In this document: one piece after another, positions 8,049 to 17,633 of the stretch
Position numbering within the stretch: position 1 is the first letter of the stretch
Layout: each line of letters opens with the position of its first letter
Notes under the pieces: generated by a model
Seen by the model: the letters and a program-made list of their open reading frames with translations, nothing else
The model's database searches: none
Told to the model about the DNA's origin: nothing
From: an uncultured Endozoicomonas sp.
Lineage (GTDB): Bacteria > Pseudomonadota > Gammaproteobacteria > Pseudomonadales > Endozoicomonadaceae
Assembly: GCF_947495845.1 (NCBI RefSeq)
Contig: NZ_CANMAO010000041.1
Coordinates: 1-33,835, forward strand
DNA length: 33,835 nucleotides
Reading direction: 5' to 3'
Translations under genes and position numbers: made by a program

Positions 8049-8114
8049 CTTATTGGAATGATGTGAAAAGAATGCACTAATAAAGCTAAAAATTTTATCA
8101 AAGGTTATTTTATA

Positions 8115-9380
8115 GTGTCAGAAAAAAAACAGGGTGGGATTAAACGCAATGTCGTAACCTTGTTGACGGGGACAGTATTAGCACAGGCCTTACCAGTGGG
8201 AATAAGCCCTGTACTAAGCCGTCTATACTCTCCGGATGATTTTGGTTTGCTGGCACTATATGCTGCGCTAGCCTCAATTATTGCTACTGTTGCGTCTCTA
8301 CGTTATGAACTTGCAATTTTACAGCCAGAAGATGAGGAAGACGCAATAGCATTAGTATGGATTTCGTTAGCGGCTATTGGGATCGTTTTCTCTATAACTT
8401 TACTAGCCGTTTTTTCATATAACCACTTTAAATTAGAATTTCTTGGGGTTGAGGGCATTAGAGGCTGGCTATATTTACTTCCTCTGAGTGTGCTTGTTTT
8501 AGGTGTGTTTAAAATATTTAATCGCTGGCTTTTAAGAAATGATGCTTATAAAGCGATATCGCAAGTTACTGTATCACAGAGCTTGTTTTCATCATTTTTT
8601 CAAGTAGCTCTCAGTCTATTTTCTTTGAAAGGAGGGTTGGTTATTGGTCAGTTTGTAGGTCAAACTGCGGCAAGTTTAGTTGCTGGATTTAAATCAGCCA
8701 GGAAAGTAAGGTCGTTTTCATTAAATATCAATAAAGAAAGAATGTTATTTAATATTAAAAAATACAGGAGAATGCCAACTTATTCTACTGCAGGAGCATT
8801 GGCAGATATGTTATCAATCCAAATGCCTGTTTTGGTCATTTCCCGTTTTTTTCTTGAAAGTGCTACTGGAGCCTTTAGCTTAACATTTAGAGTGCTTAAT
8901 TTGCCTGCAACCGTTGTTTCATCGGCTGTTTCACAGGTGCTTTATAAAAGAATAAATGATATGTCAAATGCCAATAGCATGGGCATTACACAACTACTCT
9001 TTAAGCTGTTTATTTTAAACCTTGGATTAATGGCCCCATTTATTATCTTTGTGAATCTTTTTGGCGAACAGCTATTTGCATTAATATTTGGTGAGCCTTG
9101 GCGCCAAGCAGGAAAGATGGCAACAGTATTGGTTTTTGCAGTTGCGGTAAGATTTGTTGTCAGCCCGATGAGTGCAGTTTTGGCAATAGAAAAAAACATC
9201 AAATTAGGTACGCTTTGGCAGTTTCTTTATCTTGTTACGATCTTTATGACGTTATTTTATTTCCGGGAATCATCAATAGAAGTATTCATCCTTGCATTTG
9301 TGGTACATGAAATTATCCAATACATGGTTTATTTTGGGCTGATTATTAAAGGTGCCCGTCGATTAGAGAGAAATGGTTAA
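8115..9380 (+). CDS. wzx: Wzx O-unit flippase (MOP superfamily)
   Basis: Integral inner-membrane protein of 421 residues predicted to flip undecaprenyl-linked O-units to the periplasm. Hydrophobic segments run through the whole chain, about 10-12 by eye. The N-terminus has the family pattern of a short basic tail, then a helix and ISPVLSRLYSPDDFGLLALY (residues about 30-49), and charged residues occur in otherwise hydrophobic helices. The start is a GTG with AAGG about 10 bp upstream. It begins the AT-rich, serotype-specific half of the cluster. Its TAA overlaps the ATG of the amidotransferase by one base, indicating translational coupling. Confidence 0.9.
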   Translation: MSEKKQGGIKRNVVTLLTGTVLAQALPVGISPVLSRLYSPDDFGLLALYAALASIIATVASLRYELAILQPEDEEDAIALVWISLAAIGIVFSITLLAVFSYNHFKLEFLGVEGIRGWLYLLPLSVLVLGVFKIFNRWLLRNDAYKAISQVTVSQSLFSSFFQVALSLFSLKGGLVIGQFVGQTAASLVAGFKSARKVRSFSLNINKERMLFNIKKYRRMPTYSTAGALADMLSIQMPVLVISRFFLESATGAFSLTFRVLNLPATVVSSAVSQVLYKRINDMSNANSMGITQLLFKLFILNLGLMAPFIIFVNLFGEQLFALIFGEPWRQAGKMATVLVFAVAVRFVVSPMSAVLAIEKNIKLGTLWQFLYLVTIFMTLFYFRESSIEVFILAFVVHEIIQYMVYFGLIIKGARRLERNG

Positions 9381-11173
9381 TGTGTGGTATTGCTGGTTAT
9401 ATCCATTTAAATAATGAGAGAGAAACTCAAGATTTAAGCATAATCAAAAGAATGACCGATGTGATTGCTCATCGAGGTCCTGACGGTGAAGGTAGTTATT
9501 TGGGTGAAAACTTTGTCTTTGGGCATCGACGACTAGCAATTGTGGATTTGTCCGATGCTGGTCATCAACCAATGGTTTATCTGAATCGATATGTTATCAC
9601 TTACAATGGTGAAATATATAATTATCCGGAAATTAAAGAAGAATTGATCAGAAATGGTTATGTATTTTTTAGTAATACAGACACTGAAGTCATCATGGCA
9701 GCCTATGATTTCTGGGGAGTAGAGTGCCTCCAGAAATTTAATGGGATGTGGGCATTCGTTATTTATGATAAAAAGCTGGCTAATTTTTTTATTTCAAGAG
9801 ACCGATTTGGTATTAAACCACTCTATTATATTAACATAGATGGTAAGTTTGTTTTCTCAAGTGAGATAAAGGCCATATCTGCGTATACAGAAGATTCATT
9901 GTCTCCCAATGTTGCATATTTAAAGCAATACCTTAAATATGGCCCGAAAGAATATATTTCAGAAACGGCATTTAGTGATGTATTTCGTTTCCCGCATGCA
10001 AGTTACTTTTTGGGTAGTGTTGAAGAACTTAATCACCTAAAAATAGAAAAGTTTTGGAGGATAAAGAGCAATGTGAAAGATGTACGCTTTTGTCGAGAAC
10101 AAGCAGCTATCTATGCTCAGCAGTATTATGACTTACTATATGATGCAGTTAAGCTTCGGTTGAGGGCTGATGTAAAAGTTGGCTCAGCCTTGTCCGGCGG
10201 TTTGGACAGTAGCTCTATTGTTTATTTAGTCAATCAGCAATTACGTGAACTGGGGAAAGAAGAACAGCAGGAAACATTTTCAAGCGTTTATAAGACAAAA
10301 GGCACTGAGCATTGTGATGAAAGTACTTTTATTGATCTGCTTGCGCAAGAGTTAAATGTTAGGTCTAATCAGATTGAGCCTAAAGAGAATGATATTCCAG
10401 CAGAACATGAAAAAATGATTTGGTCTATGGAAAATCCCCCGGAAAGCTCCTGTATGTCTGGCTGGCATACCTTCAAAAAAGTTTCAGAATCAAACGTTAT
10501 TGTTACTCTTGATGGTCAGGGGGCTGATGAGCAACTTGCAGGTTATGTCCCTTATATTGCAACGTATTTGACATCTTTGCCAATTGTTGATTTTTATAAA
10601 GAAATACCTTTTTTTACGAAAATACCTGGTGCTAAAAAGTATCTTTTTAGGGCGTTTATAATGAACCACTTTAAGCTTCTTTTTGGTGAAAAGAATCTGG
10701 TTCGCTTTGCACAGAAAGTTTTGGGCAAAAAAATTAATCTCAATCTCAATGTTACATTAGAAGAAAGTATTAACTCAGGGTTGTTAAATCTAATACACTA
10801 TTCTGATCATGTTTCAATGGGGCATTCTATTGAGTCCAGAATGCCTTTTATGGATTATCGATTGGTAGAATTTCTAGCATCTGTTCCAGCATGTTACAAA
10901 ATGCACAATGGTTGGACTAAATATATTGCGCGCATGGCATTTAATAATAAATTGCCAGATGATATTTGTTGGCGTGTGGATAAAATGGGTTGGCCTATTC
11001 CTGAGGAAAAATGGTTTAATGGCGGCCTGAATGGATGGATGAATTCCCGAATAAATAATTCATTGTTGGTTAGAGAAACCAGTACCGACATAGACAGTGC
11101 CGACGAGCTTACAATGCAAAAAAGAATTAGAATACTAAATATTTCTGTATTTGATAAGGTGTTTTTTAAATGA
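9380..11173 (+). CDS. AsnB-type glutamine-dependent amidotransferase
   Basis: A 597-residue class II amidotransferase. Cys2 immediately after Met1 (MCGIAGY) is the glutaminase nucleophile, followed by HRGPDGEG and the YNGEIYN block. The synthetase half carries the PP-loop SGGLDSS (272-278) for ATP-dependent carboxylate activation. In O-antigen loci such proteins (WbpS in P. aeruginosa O6, WbtH in Francisella) are thought to amidate uronic acids; inference here is conversion of a uronic acid or derivative to its uronamide. Being inside the operon, overlapping both neighbours (1 bp with wzx, 4 bp with the formyltransferase), it is unlikely to be the housekeeping asparagine synthetase. Confidence 0.9.
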   Translation: MCGIAGYIHLNNERETQDLSIIKRMTDVIAHRGPDGEGSYLGENFVFGHRRLAIVDLSDAGHQPMVYLNRYVITYNGEIYNYPEIKEELIRNGYVFFSNTDTEVIMAAYDFWGVECLQKFNGMWAFVIYDKKLANFFISRDRFGIKPLYYINIDGKFVFSSEIKAISAYTEDSLSPNVAYLKQYLKYGPKEYISETAFSDVFRFPHASYFLGSVEELNHLKIEKFWRIKSNVKDVRFCREQAAIYAQQYYDLLYDAVKLRLRADVKVGSALSGGLDSSSIVYLVNQQLRELGKEEQQETFSSVYKTKGTEHCDESTFIDLLAQELNVRSNQIEPKENDIPAEHEKMIWSMENPPESSCMSGWHTFKKVSESNVIVTLDGQGADEQLAGYVPYIATYLTSLPIVDFYKEIPFFTKIPGAKKYLFRAFIMNHFKLLFGEKNLVRFAQKVLGKKINLNLNVTLEESINSGLLNLIHYSDHVSMGHSIESRMPFMDYRLVEFLASVPACYKMHNGWTKYIARMAFNNKLPDDICWRVDKMGWPIPEEKWFNGGLNGWMNSRINNSLLVRETSTDIDSADELTMQKRIRILNISVFDKVFFK

Positions 11174-12138
11174 TGTCAGCACCTTTAAGAGTTCTCTTAA
11201 TAACACAAGGTGTTTCTAGAGTTGTTAAGCCGTTGATGGAAAGCCGGCATGAAATAGTTGGCCTGATGGAGTCAGCGCCAAGAGGTTATCAGTTAATAAA
11301 AAAGGAAAGCATTGCGCTAACCATCATAAAGCAGTGCCACTCCACCCTTTTTGGAAAAAAAGAGACGTTAAAAAGCTTTGCTTCGGAAAAAAAAATCCCA
11401 TATCGTTTTATGATATCAAGTGATGATCTTGGCCTAGAGTCCTGGATAAGGTCACTAGAGGTAGACATAATAGTAGTGTTCAGTATGTCTCAGTTGTTAA
11501 AAGAGAATATTTTCTCAATACCAAAGTTCGGAACAATAAATTTACATCCATCATTTTTACCAGAATACAGGGGGCCTAATCCTGATTTTTGGCAGTATTA
11601 TGATATGGAACTTAATCCTGGGGTTACTGTACATTTTATTGATAAAGGTGAAGATACCGGTGATATTATCTGCCAGGAAAGAGTTCCGGTTCCACTTGGT
11701 ATAAAGTCACCGGAAAGGTTGGATAAATTAATTGGTCATACTGGTGTTCGCTTGATTTTGCAGGCCCTGAATACGATATCTTCTGGTGAGTTAATCCCTA
11801 AAATTCAGGGGACAAATAGTCCCACTGAGAGGGCGAGAAATCTCTTATCAGATGAGCACGCAGGCATCATAGATTGGGAAAATTGGCCTATAGAGCGCAT
11901 CTGGAACTTATTGCGCGGAACTGAATTATGGTTGAACGCATTACCGCAGCCCAAGAAACTATATTTTGGTCAGAGGTGGTCTGTATTGGAGTTCGAAAGG
12001 TTTATCGGCCAAGTACAACCTTATGGAACAATTTATAGGCGTAATGGGCAATATTGTGTTGCGGCTAAAGATGGCTGTATTTTTTTAAGCCTAACCATTG
12101 ATTTTAAAAAAATTGTATTAAAGATGTTTGGAAAATGA
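11170..12138 (+). CDS. Formyltransferase-fold protein, probable sugar N-formyltransferase
   Basis: 322 residues related to methionyl-tRNA formyltransferase and to sugar N-formyltransferases such as ArnA and VioF. The catalytic core is intact: N124 and H126 in INLHPSFLP, then the EDTGD block at 161-165, separated by VTVHFIDKG. A C-terminal domain of about 100 residues resembles Formyl_trans_C (LLRGTELWLNALPQP). Predicted to transfer formyl from 10-formyl-tetrahydrofolate to an amino sugar in the cytoplasm, giving a formamido sugar; the acceptor is not determined. The first ATG pair overlaps the amidotransferase end by 4 bp, and the end overlaps the next gene by 4 bp, so the three are probably one translational unit. 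Confidence 0.88.
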   Translation: MMSAPLRVLLITQGVSRVVKPLMESRHEIVGLMESAPRGYQLIKKESIALTIIKQCHSTLFGKKETLKSFASEKKIPYRFMISSDDLGLESWIRSLEVDIIVVFSMSQLLKENIFSIPKFGTINLHPSFLPEYRGPNPDFWQYYDMELNPGVTVHFIDKGEDTGDIICQERVPVPLGIKSPERLDKLIGHTGVRLILQALNTISSGELIPKIQGTNSPTERARNLLSDEHAGIIDWENWPIERIWNLLRGTELWLNALPQPKKLYFGQRWSVLEFERFIGQVQPYGTIYRRNGQYCVAAKDGCIFLSLTIDFKKIVLKMFGK

Positions 12139-13088
12139 GCAGGAAAGACGAATATAGGAAAGTGTGTGAAATTGAGTCAACTATTCCTATTTTTTCTCAA
12201 TCGTGGTGGCTAGATGCTACTGCAGGAAATTTTTGGGATGTAGTACTGGTTGAAAAAGGAGGGGAGATTCAGGCATCATTGCCATATACGTTACGAAAAA
12301 AATACGATTTTACTTTACTAGCTCAGCCTCAGTTAACTCAAAGTCTCGGTCCTTGGTTAAAAGCCAATAACTCAAAATACGCAAAGCGGTTAGGGCGGGA
12401 AAAAGATTTGATGCAGGCATTGATCGAACAGCTACCTCAATATGATAAATTTTCTCAAAACTGGAGCCCGGTTATTACTAACTGGTTGCCTTTTCATTGG
12501 AAAGGTTTCAATCAAACAACAAGATATACTTATCGGATAGAAAGCTTAACTAACCTAGATATGATATGGCATTCTTTTCAAGAAAACATACGTAGAGAAA
12601 TAAGAAAAGCCAGTCAAAGAGAAGGCTTAATTGTAACGTCAGATGTCAGTATCGATGATTTTATTACATTGAATGAAAAAGTTTTCCTTCGGCAAGGAAA
12701 AGAATTGCCTTATAAAGGAACATTAGTTAGAAGAATCGATCAAGCAGCGTATCAGAAAAACTCGCGTAGAATGTTTGCTGCAATTGATTCTCAAGGGCGC
12801 TATCATGCAGCAGTTTACATAGTCTGGGATAACCATAGTGCATATTATCTGATGGGAGGAAGTGATCCTGAACTTCGAAATAGTGGTGCAACCAGTTTAT
12901 GTATGTGGGAAGCTGTCAAGTTTGCTTCCACTGTTACTCAATCATTTGATTTTGAAGGGTCAATGATAGAGCCCGTAGAGCGTTTTTTCAGGGCATTTGG
13001 CGCTGTTCAAACACCATATCATTATATCTCTCATACACCGTCGAAATTATTAAGAACACTTAATTTCTTCCGTTCAATAAAAAGCTAA
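12135..13088 (+). CDS. GNAT/FemAB-like acyl or aminoacyl transferase
   Basis: 317-residue soluble protein with the FemAB/BioF2-like double-GNAT pattern: N-terminal SQSWWLDATAG, central NIRREIRKA motif (about 154-162), a second acyl-transfer fold with YYLMGGSDPE and the conserved DFEGSMIEPVERFFRAFGA block near 276-295. Proteins of this type are common in polysaccharide loci, including FemAB members of XrtA/PEP-CTERM exopolysaccharide clusters. They are thought to transfer an acyl or aminoacyl group to an amine or hydroxyl; donor and acceptor here are unknown. It overlaps the formyltransferase by 4 bp and is 13 bp from the deacetylase gene. Co-location suggests the same sugar is being decorated. 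Confidence 0.82.
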   Translation: MSRKDEYRKVCEIESTIPIFSQSWWLDATAGNFWDVVLVEKGGEIQASLPYTLRKKYDFTLLAQPQLTQSLGPWLKANNSKYAKRLGREKDLMQALIEQLPQYDKFSQNWSPVITNWLPFHWKGFNQTTRYTYRIESLTNLDMIWHSFQENIRREIRKASQREGLIVTSDVSIDDFITLNEKVFLRQGKELPYKGTLVRRIDQAAYQKNSRRMFAAIDSQGRYHAAVYIVWDNHSAYYLMGGSDPELRNSGATSLCMWEAVKFASTVTQSFDFEGSMIEPVERFFRAFGAVQTPYHYISHTPSKLLRTLNFFRSIKS

Positions 13089-13101
13089 TACAAGTTGCAA
13101 A

Positions 13102-14457
13102 ATGAAAAAGCTGTCTTCCCAAGCTCTGTTGTGGTTGGAAATAATAATCAAAGAACGCTTTGGTCATCCTTTGAAATTACAATATAGTGAATGTAATTGG
13201 CTGACTATTGGGCTTGAAGGGACTAATAAACTGGTATCTTTTGATTGTCTCGATGATGTTTTTCTTCAATCATTTTCTGACTTTAAATGCGAAGTTTGGA
13301 AGGCATCTCGTGAGGGGTTCTGTGCTCCAATCTATGATGTATTGCCAGCTCCATCAAGCAGGGCTTTAAGCGATCCTTTGATTGAATTTGTAGATAAGGG
13401 TGCCTTAGTACATTATGATATTCTTGGCTTAACTTATTGGATGCTGTCTCGGTTAGAAGAAGTGGGAAGAACCGATCTGGATAGTCATAGCCGTTTCCCT
13501 GCAGTATCATCCCATGCATTTAAGAATAACTATCTTGAACGTCCCATTGTGGATGAGTGGCTTAATATTCTTGGCAAGATAATTGAGCGTGTTTGGCCTC
13601 ACCTGAGTTTAAAGCAGCACCAGTTTTGCACCCACCTTTCCCATGATGTTGATAGTCCAAGTCTCTATGCTTTCAAGCCATGGTCAACTATTGGCCGCAT
13701 GATGATTGGTGATATTCTTAAAAGGCACGATTTTCGGGCATTTGCAACTGCGCCATACGTAAAGTTGGCTACACGCAATCAGTTACATCCCATCGACCCG
13801 TATAATACATTTGACTGGCTGATGGATTTATCAGAAGAAAATGGCCTTAAAAGCGCATTTTACTTTATCTGTGGTCAAACAGATAAAATGTATGACTCAG
13901 ATTATACTCCAGAACACCCAGTCATCCGGAAGCTGCTTCGTCGGATTTATAATCGTGGGCATGAGATTGGCTTACATCCAAGTTACAGCACTTTCAATAG
14001 GCCTGAACTTATAAAGAAAGAGGCTGAACGCCTTTTTCAAGTTTGTGCGGAAGAAAATATTGAACAGTCTCAATGGGGTGGTCGGATGCACTATCTGCGC
14101 TGGGAACAACCTACTACTTTGAGGGCCTGGGATGATGCTGGGATGTCATACGACACAACGATGGGTTACGCAGATCGTGTAGGATTTCGTTGCGGAACTT
14201 GTTTCGAATACCCTGCATTTGATCCGGTAAAAAACAAACTGCTAAAGCTTCGCATTCGCCCGCTCATCGCCATGGAGTGTACAGTGATTGATGATTGTTA
14301 CATGGGCTTGGGAACGGGTGAACAGGCATTGGTTAAGTTCTGTAATCTAAAGGATGTTTGTCGCTTGGTCAACGGGGAGTTTACATTATTATGGCACAAC
14401 TCACAGTTTTTGAGCCAATTAAAGCGTGAACTCTATCGGGATGTTTTAGCCTGTTAG
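13102..14457 (+). CDS. Polysaccharide deacetylase family (NodB-like) protein
   Basis: 451 residues: about 160 residues of N-terminal domain of the kind found in DUF7033-type deacetylases, then a NodB-like catalytic domain. The metal and base residues are seen in SHDVD (S180-D184) and HEIGLH (H287, H292), with GGRMHYLRW, YDTTMGYADRVGFRCGT and a late WHNS motif. No signal peptide or membrane segment is visible, so a cytoplasmic, precursor-level substrate is more likely than finished polymer. Next to a formyltransferase it could expose an amine by N-deacetylation for reformylation (inference). It resembles the deacetylase that accompanies amidotransferase and FemAB genes in XrtA exopolysaccharide loci. 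Confidence 0.88.
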   Translation: MKKLSSQALLWLEIIIKERFGHPLKLQYSECNWLTIGLEGTNKLVSFDCLDDVFLQSFSDFKCEVWKASREGFCAPIYDVLPAPSSRALSDPLIEFVDKGALVHYDILGLTYWMLSRLEEVGRTDLDSHSRFPAVSSHAFKNNYLERPIVDEWLNILGKIIERVWPHLSLKQHQFCTHLSHDVDSPSLYAFKPWSTIGRMMIGDILKRHDFRAFATAPYVKLATRNQLHPIDPYNTFDWLMDLSEENGLKSAFYFICGQTDKMYDSDYTPEHPVIRKLLRRIYNRGHEIGLHPSYSTFNRPELIKKEAERLFQVCAEENIEQSQWGGRMHYLRWEQPTTLRAWDDAGMSYDTTMGYADRVGFRCGTCFEYPAFDPVKNKLLKLRIRPLIAMECTVIDDCYMGLGTGEQALVKFCNLKDVCRLVNGEFTLLWHNSQFLSQLKRELYRDVLAC

Positions 14458-14516
14458 CTCTTCACCTTATCAAAACCAAATAATGATGTTGCTGTAACCT
14501 TCAAGGTAAAGTTCGG

Positions 14517-15869
14517 ATGAAGTTACTCTATTTAGGCCTGAGCTTTTGCTCTTTAACCTTGTTAGACTTTTATTTGAAGGTCAATATTCGCGGTATAGGT
14601 GAAGGTTCTCTGAATTTACAAGTCTTGGCACTGTTTTTTGTCTTGGGCGGGGGGCTGGTGTTATGGCGTGCAGGTTTGTCACGGTTAATATTAGTACGTC
14701 GATCAATCTTGCTTCTTGCTTGTTTTTTCGCATATTTCACAGTGAGAATAGGTTTTGATACCGGTTCAGTTGAAGAGATTAAAGCCTATCTTATTGCGAC
14801 AACTGGTGGGGTTTTTCTATTTTATCTATTAGGAACTATGGTTTCTATTTCAATTGATCAACATCAAAAATATTCACTAAGATCATATGACTACTTTAAG
14901 TTCTTCGCATTTTTTTTATTATTATATTCTTGTTTTACTTACACTTTACTGCTAAGTATTTTTTTCGACTTTACTGCGAAATTGCGCTCAGATATTTTCC
15001 TGATCAAAGGTTTGAACGAAGGCTATCAGCGATCTGGTGATTTCCTCGTAATTGGGTATTTGATTTTAATCTCACTTTATGTACAGTTTTATTCACTGAA
15101 GCAGATTAAAAATTCTATTTTTTTTAGGGGAGTGAATATTATTGTATTTACTCTGCTTGTTATCAATGCTCTGACTTCTATGGTAATTGCCCAAATGATG
15201 GGCTCAAATAAAGCAGTGGTTTTGCTTGCAGGGTTAGTATTAATCCTAACCTCAGTTTCTCTGTTGCTTCAGGTTAGTAGAATTCAAAGATATTTAGCTA
15301 TCAGACAGTTGACATTTTATAGGTTTATTTCTGGAAAAATAGCAGTGAGTTTATTTACCTTGATTGTTATTTTGTTCTTTTTTTTGGTTTTATTTGTTAT
15401 TGTATCAGCAGGCTATATTGGAGTCGATTTAGCTATGACTAGACTTGCTGGTTTTGGATCTCATGAGATTTCTTCAGTGACTTCTCGTTTAACTCTTCTT
15501 GATAATTTCATCCTTCATTTCTCATATTCCCCCGTGTTCGGAAATATGCAGGTTGACTGTCTTACAACTGGTTGTGGCACTTATGTTCATAGCTTTGTGG
15601 GTTCATCTCTTACTCATACAGGTATAGTTGGGTTTTTTCTGCTATTAGGTTATTTTTTTCTTGCTTATAAAGAGCGTTTTGAAACAATAACTGTTTCATA
15701 TGGGCATCCTAAATTTTTGTTATCTAATATTCTAAATCTTTATAGTGTACTGTTTATTTCGGCTGTTTTATTGATTGCCATTGTTGGAACCTTTATTTCA
15801 TGGTCAGTTCTTTGGTTTTCTATGGGGTTGTATTTAAATGCCGTTAAATTCAAGGAAGTGTATGAATAA
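14517..15869 (+). CDS. wzy: Wzy O-antigen polymerase
   Basis: Predicted polytopic inner-membrane protein of 450 residues with about 10-12 hydrophobic helices, a sizeable loop at roughly 300-365 containing DLAMTRLAGFG and TSRLTLL, and the GCGTYVHSFVGSSLTHTG stretch before the last helices, in the style of Wzy/O-antigen ligase-like proteins. Sequence conservation in Wzy is low, so the call rests on topology and location: central AT-rich region, after wzx, beside glycosyltransferases. A second protein of similar architecture at 31250 is more likely the ligase. A 59-bp gap separates it from the deacetylase. Its end overlaps the following glycosyltransferase start by 8 bp. Confidence 0.8.
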   Translation: MKLLYLGLSFCSLTLLDFYLKVNIRGIGEGSLNLQVLALFFVLGGGLVLWRAGLSRLILVRRSILLLACFFAYFTVRIGFDTGSVEEIKAYLIATTGGVFLFYLLGTMVSISIDQHQKYSLRSYDYFKFFAFFLLLYSCFTYTLLLSIFFDFTAKLRSDIFLIKGLNEGYQRSGDFLVIGYLILISLYVQFYSLKQIKNSIFFRGVNIIVFTLLVINALTSMVIAQMMGSNKAVVLLAGLVLILTSVSLLLQVSRIQRYLAIRQLTFYRFISGKIAVSLFTLIVILFFFLVLFVIVSAGYIGVDLAMTRLAGFGSHEISSVTSRLTLLDNFILHFSYSPVFGNMQVDCLTTGCGTYVHSFVGSSLTHTGIVGFFLLLGYFFLAYKERFETITVSYGHPKFLLSNILNLYSVLFISAVLLIAIVGTFISWSVLWFSMGLYLNAVKFKEVYE

Positions 15870-17004
15870 TTTACATATAAGCCTGACAGAATTTAGAAAT
15901 GAAAGCCGTGTTCTAAAAGAGGTTGATAGTATTTCCAGTCTGCAATATATGCAGCATGTATATATTGCATCGCTTCACGGGAGTGGGCTTAGTATTGCAG
16001 AGAAACTAAGTGGAAAAATCTCATTAAAAAGAATGATTCTAAAAACGCGTATTTTAAACAAAGGTTTATTTGCTCAAATTATTAAGTACATTGAGTTTTC
16101 TCTAAAAGTTTTTTTTTATTACCGGAATAAAAATATAGATTTGATTAATATTCATTCACTTGGGCTGCTTCCATTGGGTTATTTCTTGAAAATTTTCTAT
16201 AAGGCTAGGCTTATTTACGATACTCACGAACTTGAAACAGAAACGAATGGATTGAATGGGTTAAGAAAAAAACTTGCTAAAATAATCGAAAGATTTTTAA
16301 TTGATAAAGTTGATCACATATTTGTTGTAAGTGAAAATATCGCTGACTGGTATCAAAAAAAATACGGGATACAAAGGCCTACTGTTGTAATGAATGCGCC
16401 GAAATCCTATACCGTTGAAAATAATCAGTACTTCAGAAATAAGTTTGAGTTAAGGGAAGATCAATTAATTGTCCTATATCAGGGTGGGTTGGCTCCTGGG
16501 CGTGGTATTGACTTACTTTTAGAGACTTTCTCCCTTCGTACGGATGACAAAGTTATTATTGTATTTATGGGATATGGTGTTTTGGAAAAATTGATTCAAG
16601 ATACAGCAGATAAATATAATACAGTCTTTTTTCATAAAGCTGTTCAGCCAAAAGATTTATTGAACTATACAGCCTCAGCCGACATAGGTATTAGTCCAAT
16701 AAGTAATACATGTTTAAGTTACTATTTTTGTATGCCCAATAAATTGTTTGAATACGCGATGGCGGGTTTGCCAGTACTTGTATCTAATATGAAAGAGATG
16801 CGAGAATTCGTGGAAAAGTATCGTATTGGCTGGGTTATCGAAGATGAGACGATAGATTCCATTAATCAGGCAATAGATAAGATTGTTGGCTCAGATATGA
16901 GGAAATTTAAAAATAATGCCCGTTTAGCAGCTTTGGAAAACGCTTGGGAACATCAGGCGCTAAAGATGCTGGTTGATTACAATTTTTTATTAGGTGGAAA
17001 ATGA
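15862..17004 (+). CDS. Glycosyltransferase, GT4-like
   Basis: A GT-B glycosyltransferase. I take ATG 15862, preceded by AAGGAAG at 15853, over the in-frame ATG at 15838 that lies inside wzy; this gives 380 residues. Seen: IYDTHELETE in the N-terminal domain (about 123-132), HIFVVSENIADWY, the linker-like LYQGGLAPGRGIDLL, and the nucleotide-sugar site PNKLFEYAMAGLPVLVSN near residue 292-309. Donor sugar cannot be read from the sequence. With the WbpH-like and WbpJ-like enzymes it makes three O-unit glycosyltransferases, consistent with a four-sugar repeat if each acts once. Overlaps hisH2 by 4 bp. Confidence 0.88.
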   Translation: MNNLHISLTEFRNESRVLKEVDSISSLQYMQHVYIASLHGSGLSIAEKLSGKISLKRMILKTRILNKGLFAQIIKYIEFSLKVFFYYRNKNIDLINIHSLGLLPLGYFLKIFYKARLIYDTHELETETNGLNGLRKKLAKIIERFLIDKVDHIFVVSENIADWYQKKYGIQRPTVVMNAPKSYTVENNQYFRNKFELREDQLIVLYQGGLAPGRGIDLLLETFSLRTDDKVIIVFMGYGVLEKLIQDTADKYNTVFFHKAVQPKDLLNYTASADIGISPISNTCLSYYFCMPNKLFEYAMAGLPVLVSNMKEMREFVEKYRIGWVIEDETIDSINQAIDKIVGSDMRKFKNNARLAALENAWEHQALKMLVDYNFLLGGK

Positions 17005-17633
17005 TTGCTGTTTTGAACTATGGCATGGGTAATTCTTCGTCAATTCTTAATATGATTCGCAAAGCTGGAGGTGAGGCTCGACTCTGTTCTTCGCCCAGTG
17101 ATCTGGCTGTGGCAACCGCTATTATACTTCCCGGTGTAGGCTCTTTTGATAATGGTATGACTAAACTTGAAAAGTCTGGTTTGCTTTATGTTTTAAGGCA
17201 AAAAGTAATTGATGAAGGAGTTCCTTTTTTAGGTATCTGCTTAGGGATGCAGTTACTGTTTGACACAAGTGAAGAAGGACTATTACCTGGTTTAGGCTGG
17301 CTCAATGGGGCAGTCACAAAATTCGATTTTTCTAAATTGAATTTAAGCCAGCCGCTAAAGGTTCCCCATATGGGATGGAATTTGGTAAAGCCTCTTAATT
17401 TTGACAGTTTATATTCAGGCCTTGAAGATGAAGCCCGGTTTTACTTCGTCCATTCTTATCATGTAAATTGTGCAAATGAATCAGATATTCTGGCTGTTGC
17501 ACACTACGGTTATGAATTTACCTGCTCTGTTCAGCGTGGCAATATATTAGGGGTACAGTTCCATCCAGAGAAGAGCCATCGCTTCGGTATTCAGTTTTTC
17601 AAGAACTTTTTAAAAGGAATTAGTCATGCTTAG
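17001..17633 (+). CDS. hisH2: HisH-like glutamine amidotransferase subunit of the WbpG system
   Basis: 210 residues of class I (triad) glutaminase. The nucleophile C80 lies in GICLGMQLLF, and the His/Glu pair is H188/E190 in VQFHPEKS, so the glutaminase triad is complete. N-terminal NYGMGNSSSI is the HisH signature. In P. aeruginosa O5 the HisH2-HisF2 pair supplies ammonia to WbpG for making the acetamidino sugar ManNAc(3NAm)A, and gene order hisH2-hisF2-wbpG is identical here. Overlaps both neighbours (4 bp upstream, 8 bp with hisF2), suggesting stoichiometric expression. The histidine-pathway enzyme is unlikely in this context. Confidence 0.93.
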   Translation: MIAVLNYGMGNSSSILNMIRKAGGEARLCSSPSDLAVATAIILPGVGSFDNGMTKLEKSGLLYVLRQKVIDEGVPFLGICLGMQLLFDTSEEGLLPGLGWLNGAVTKFDFSKLNLSQPLKVPHMGWNLVKPLNFDSLYSGLEDEARFYFVHSYHVNCANESDILAVAHYGYEFTCSVQRGNILGVQFHPEKSHRFGIQFFKNFLKGISHA

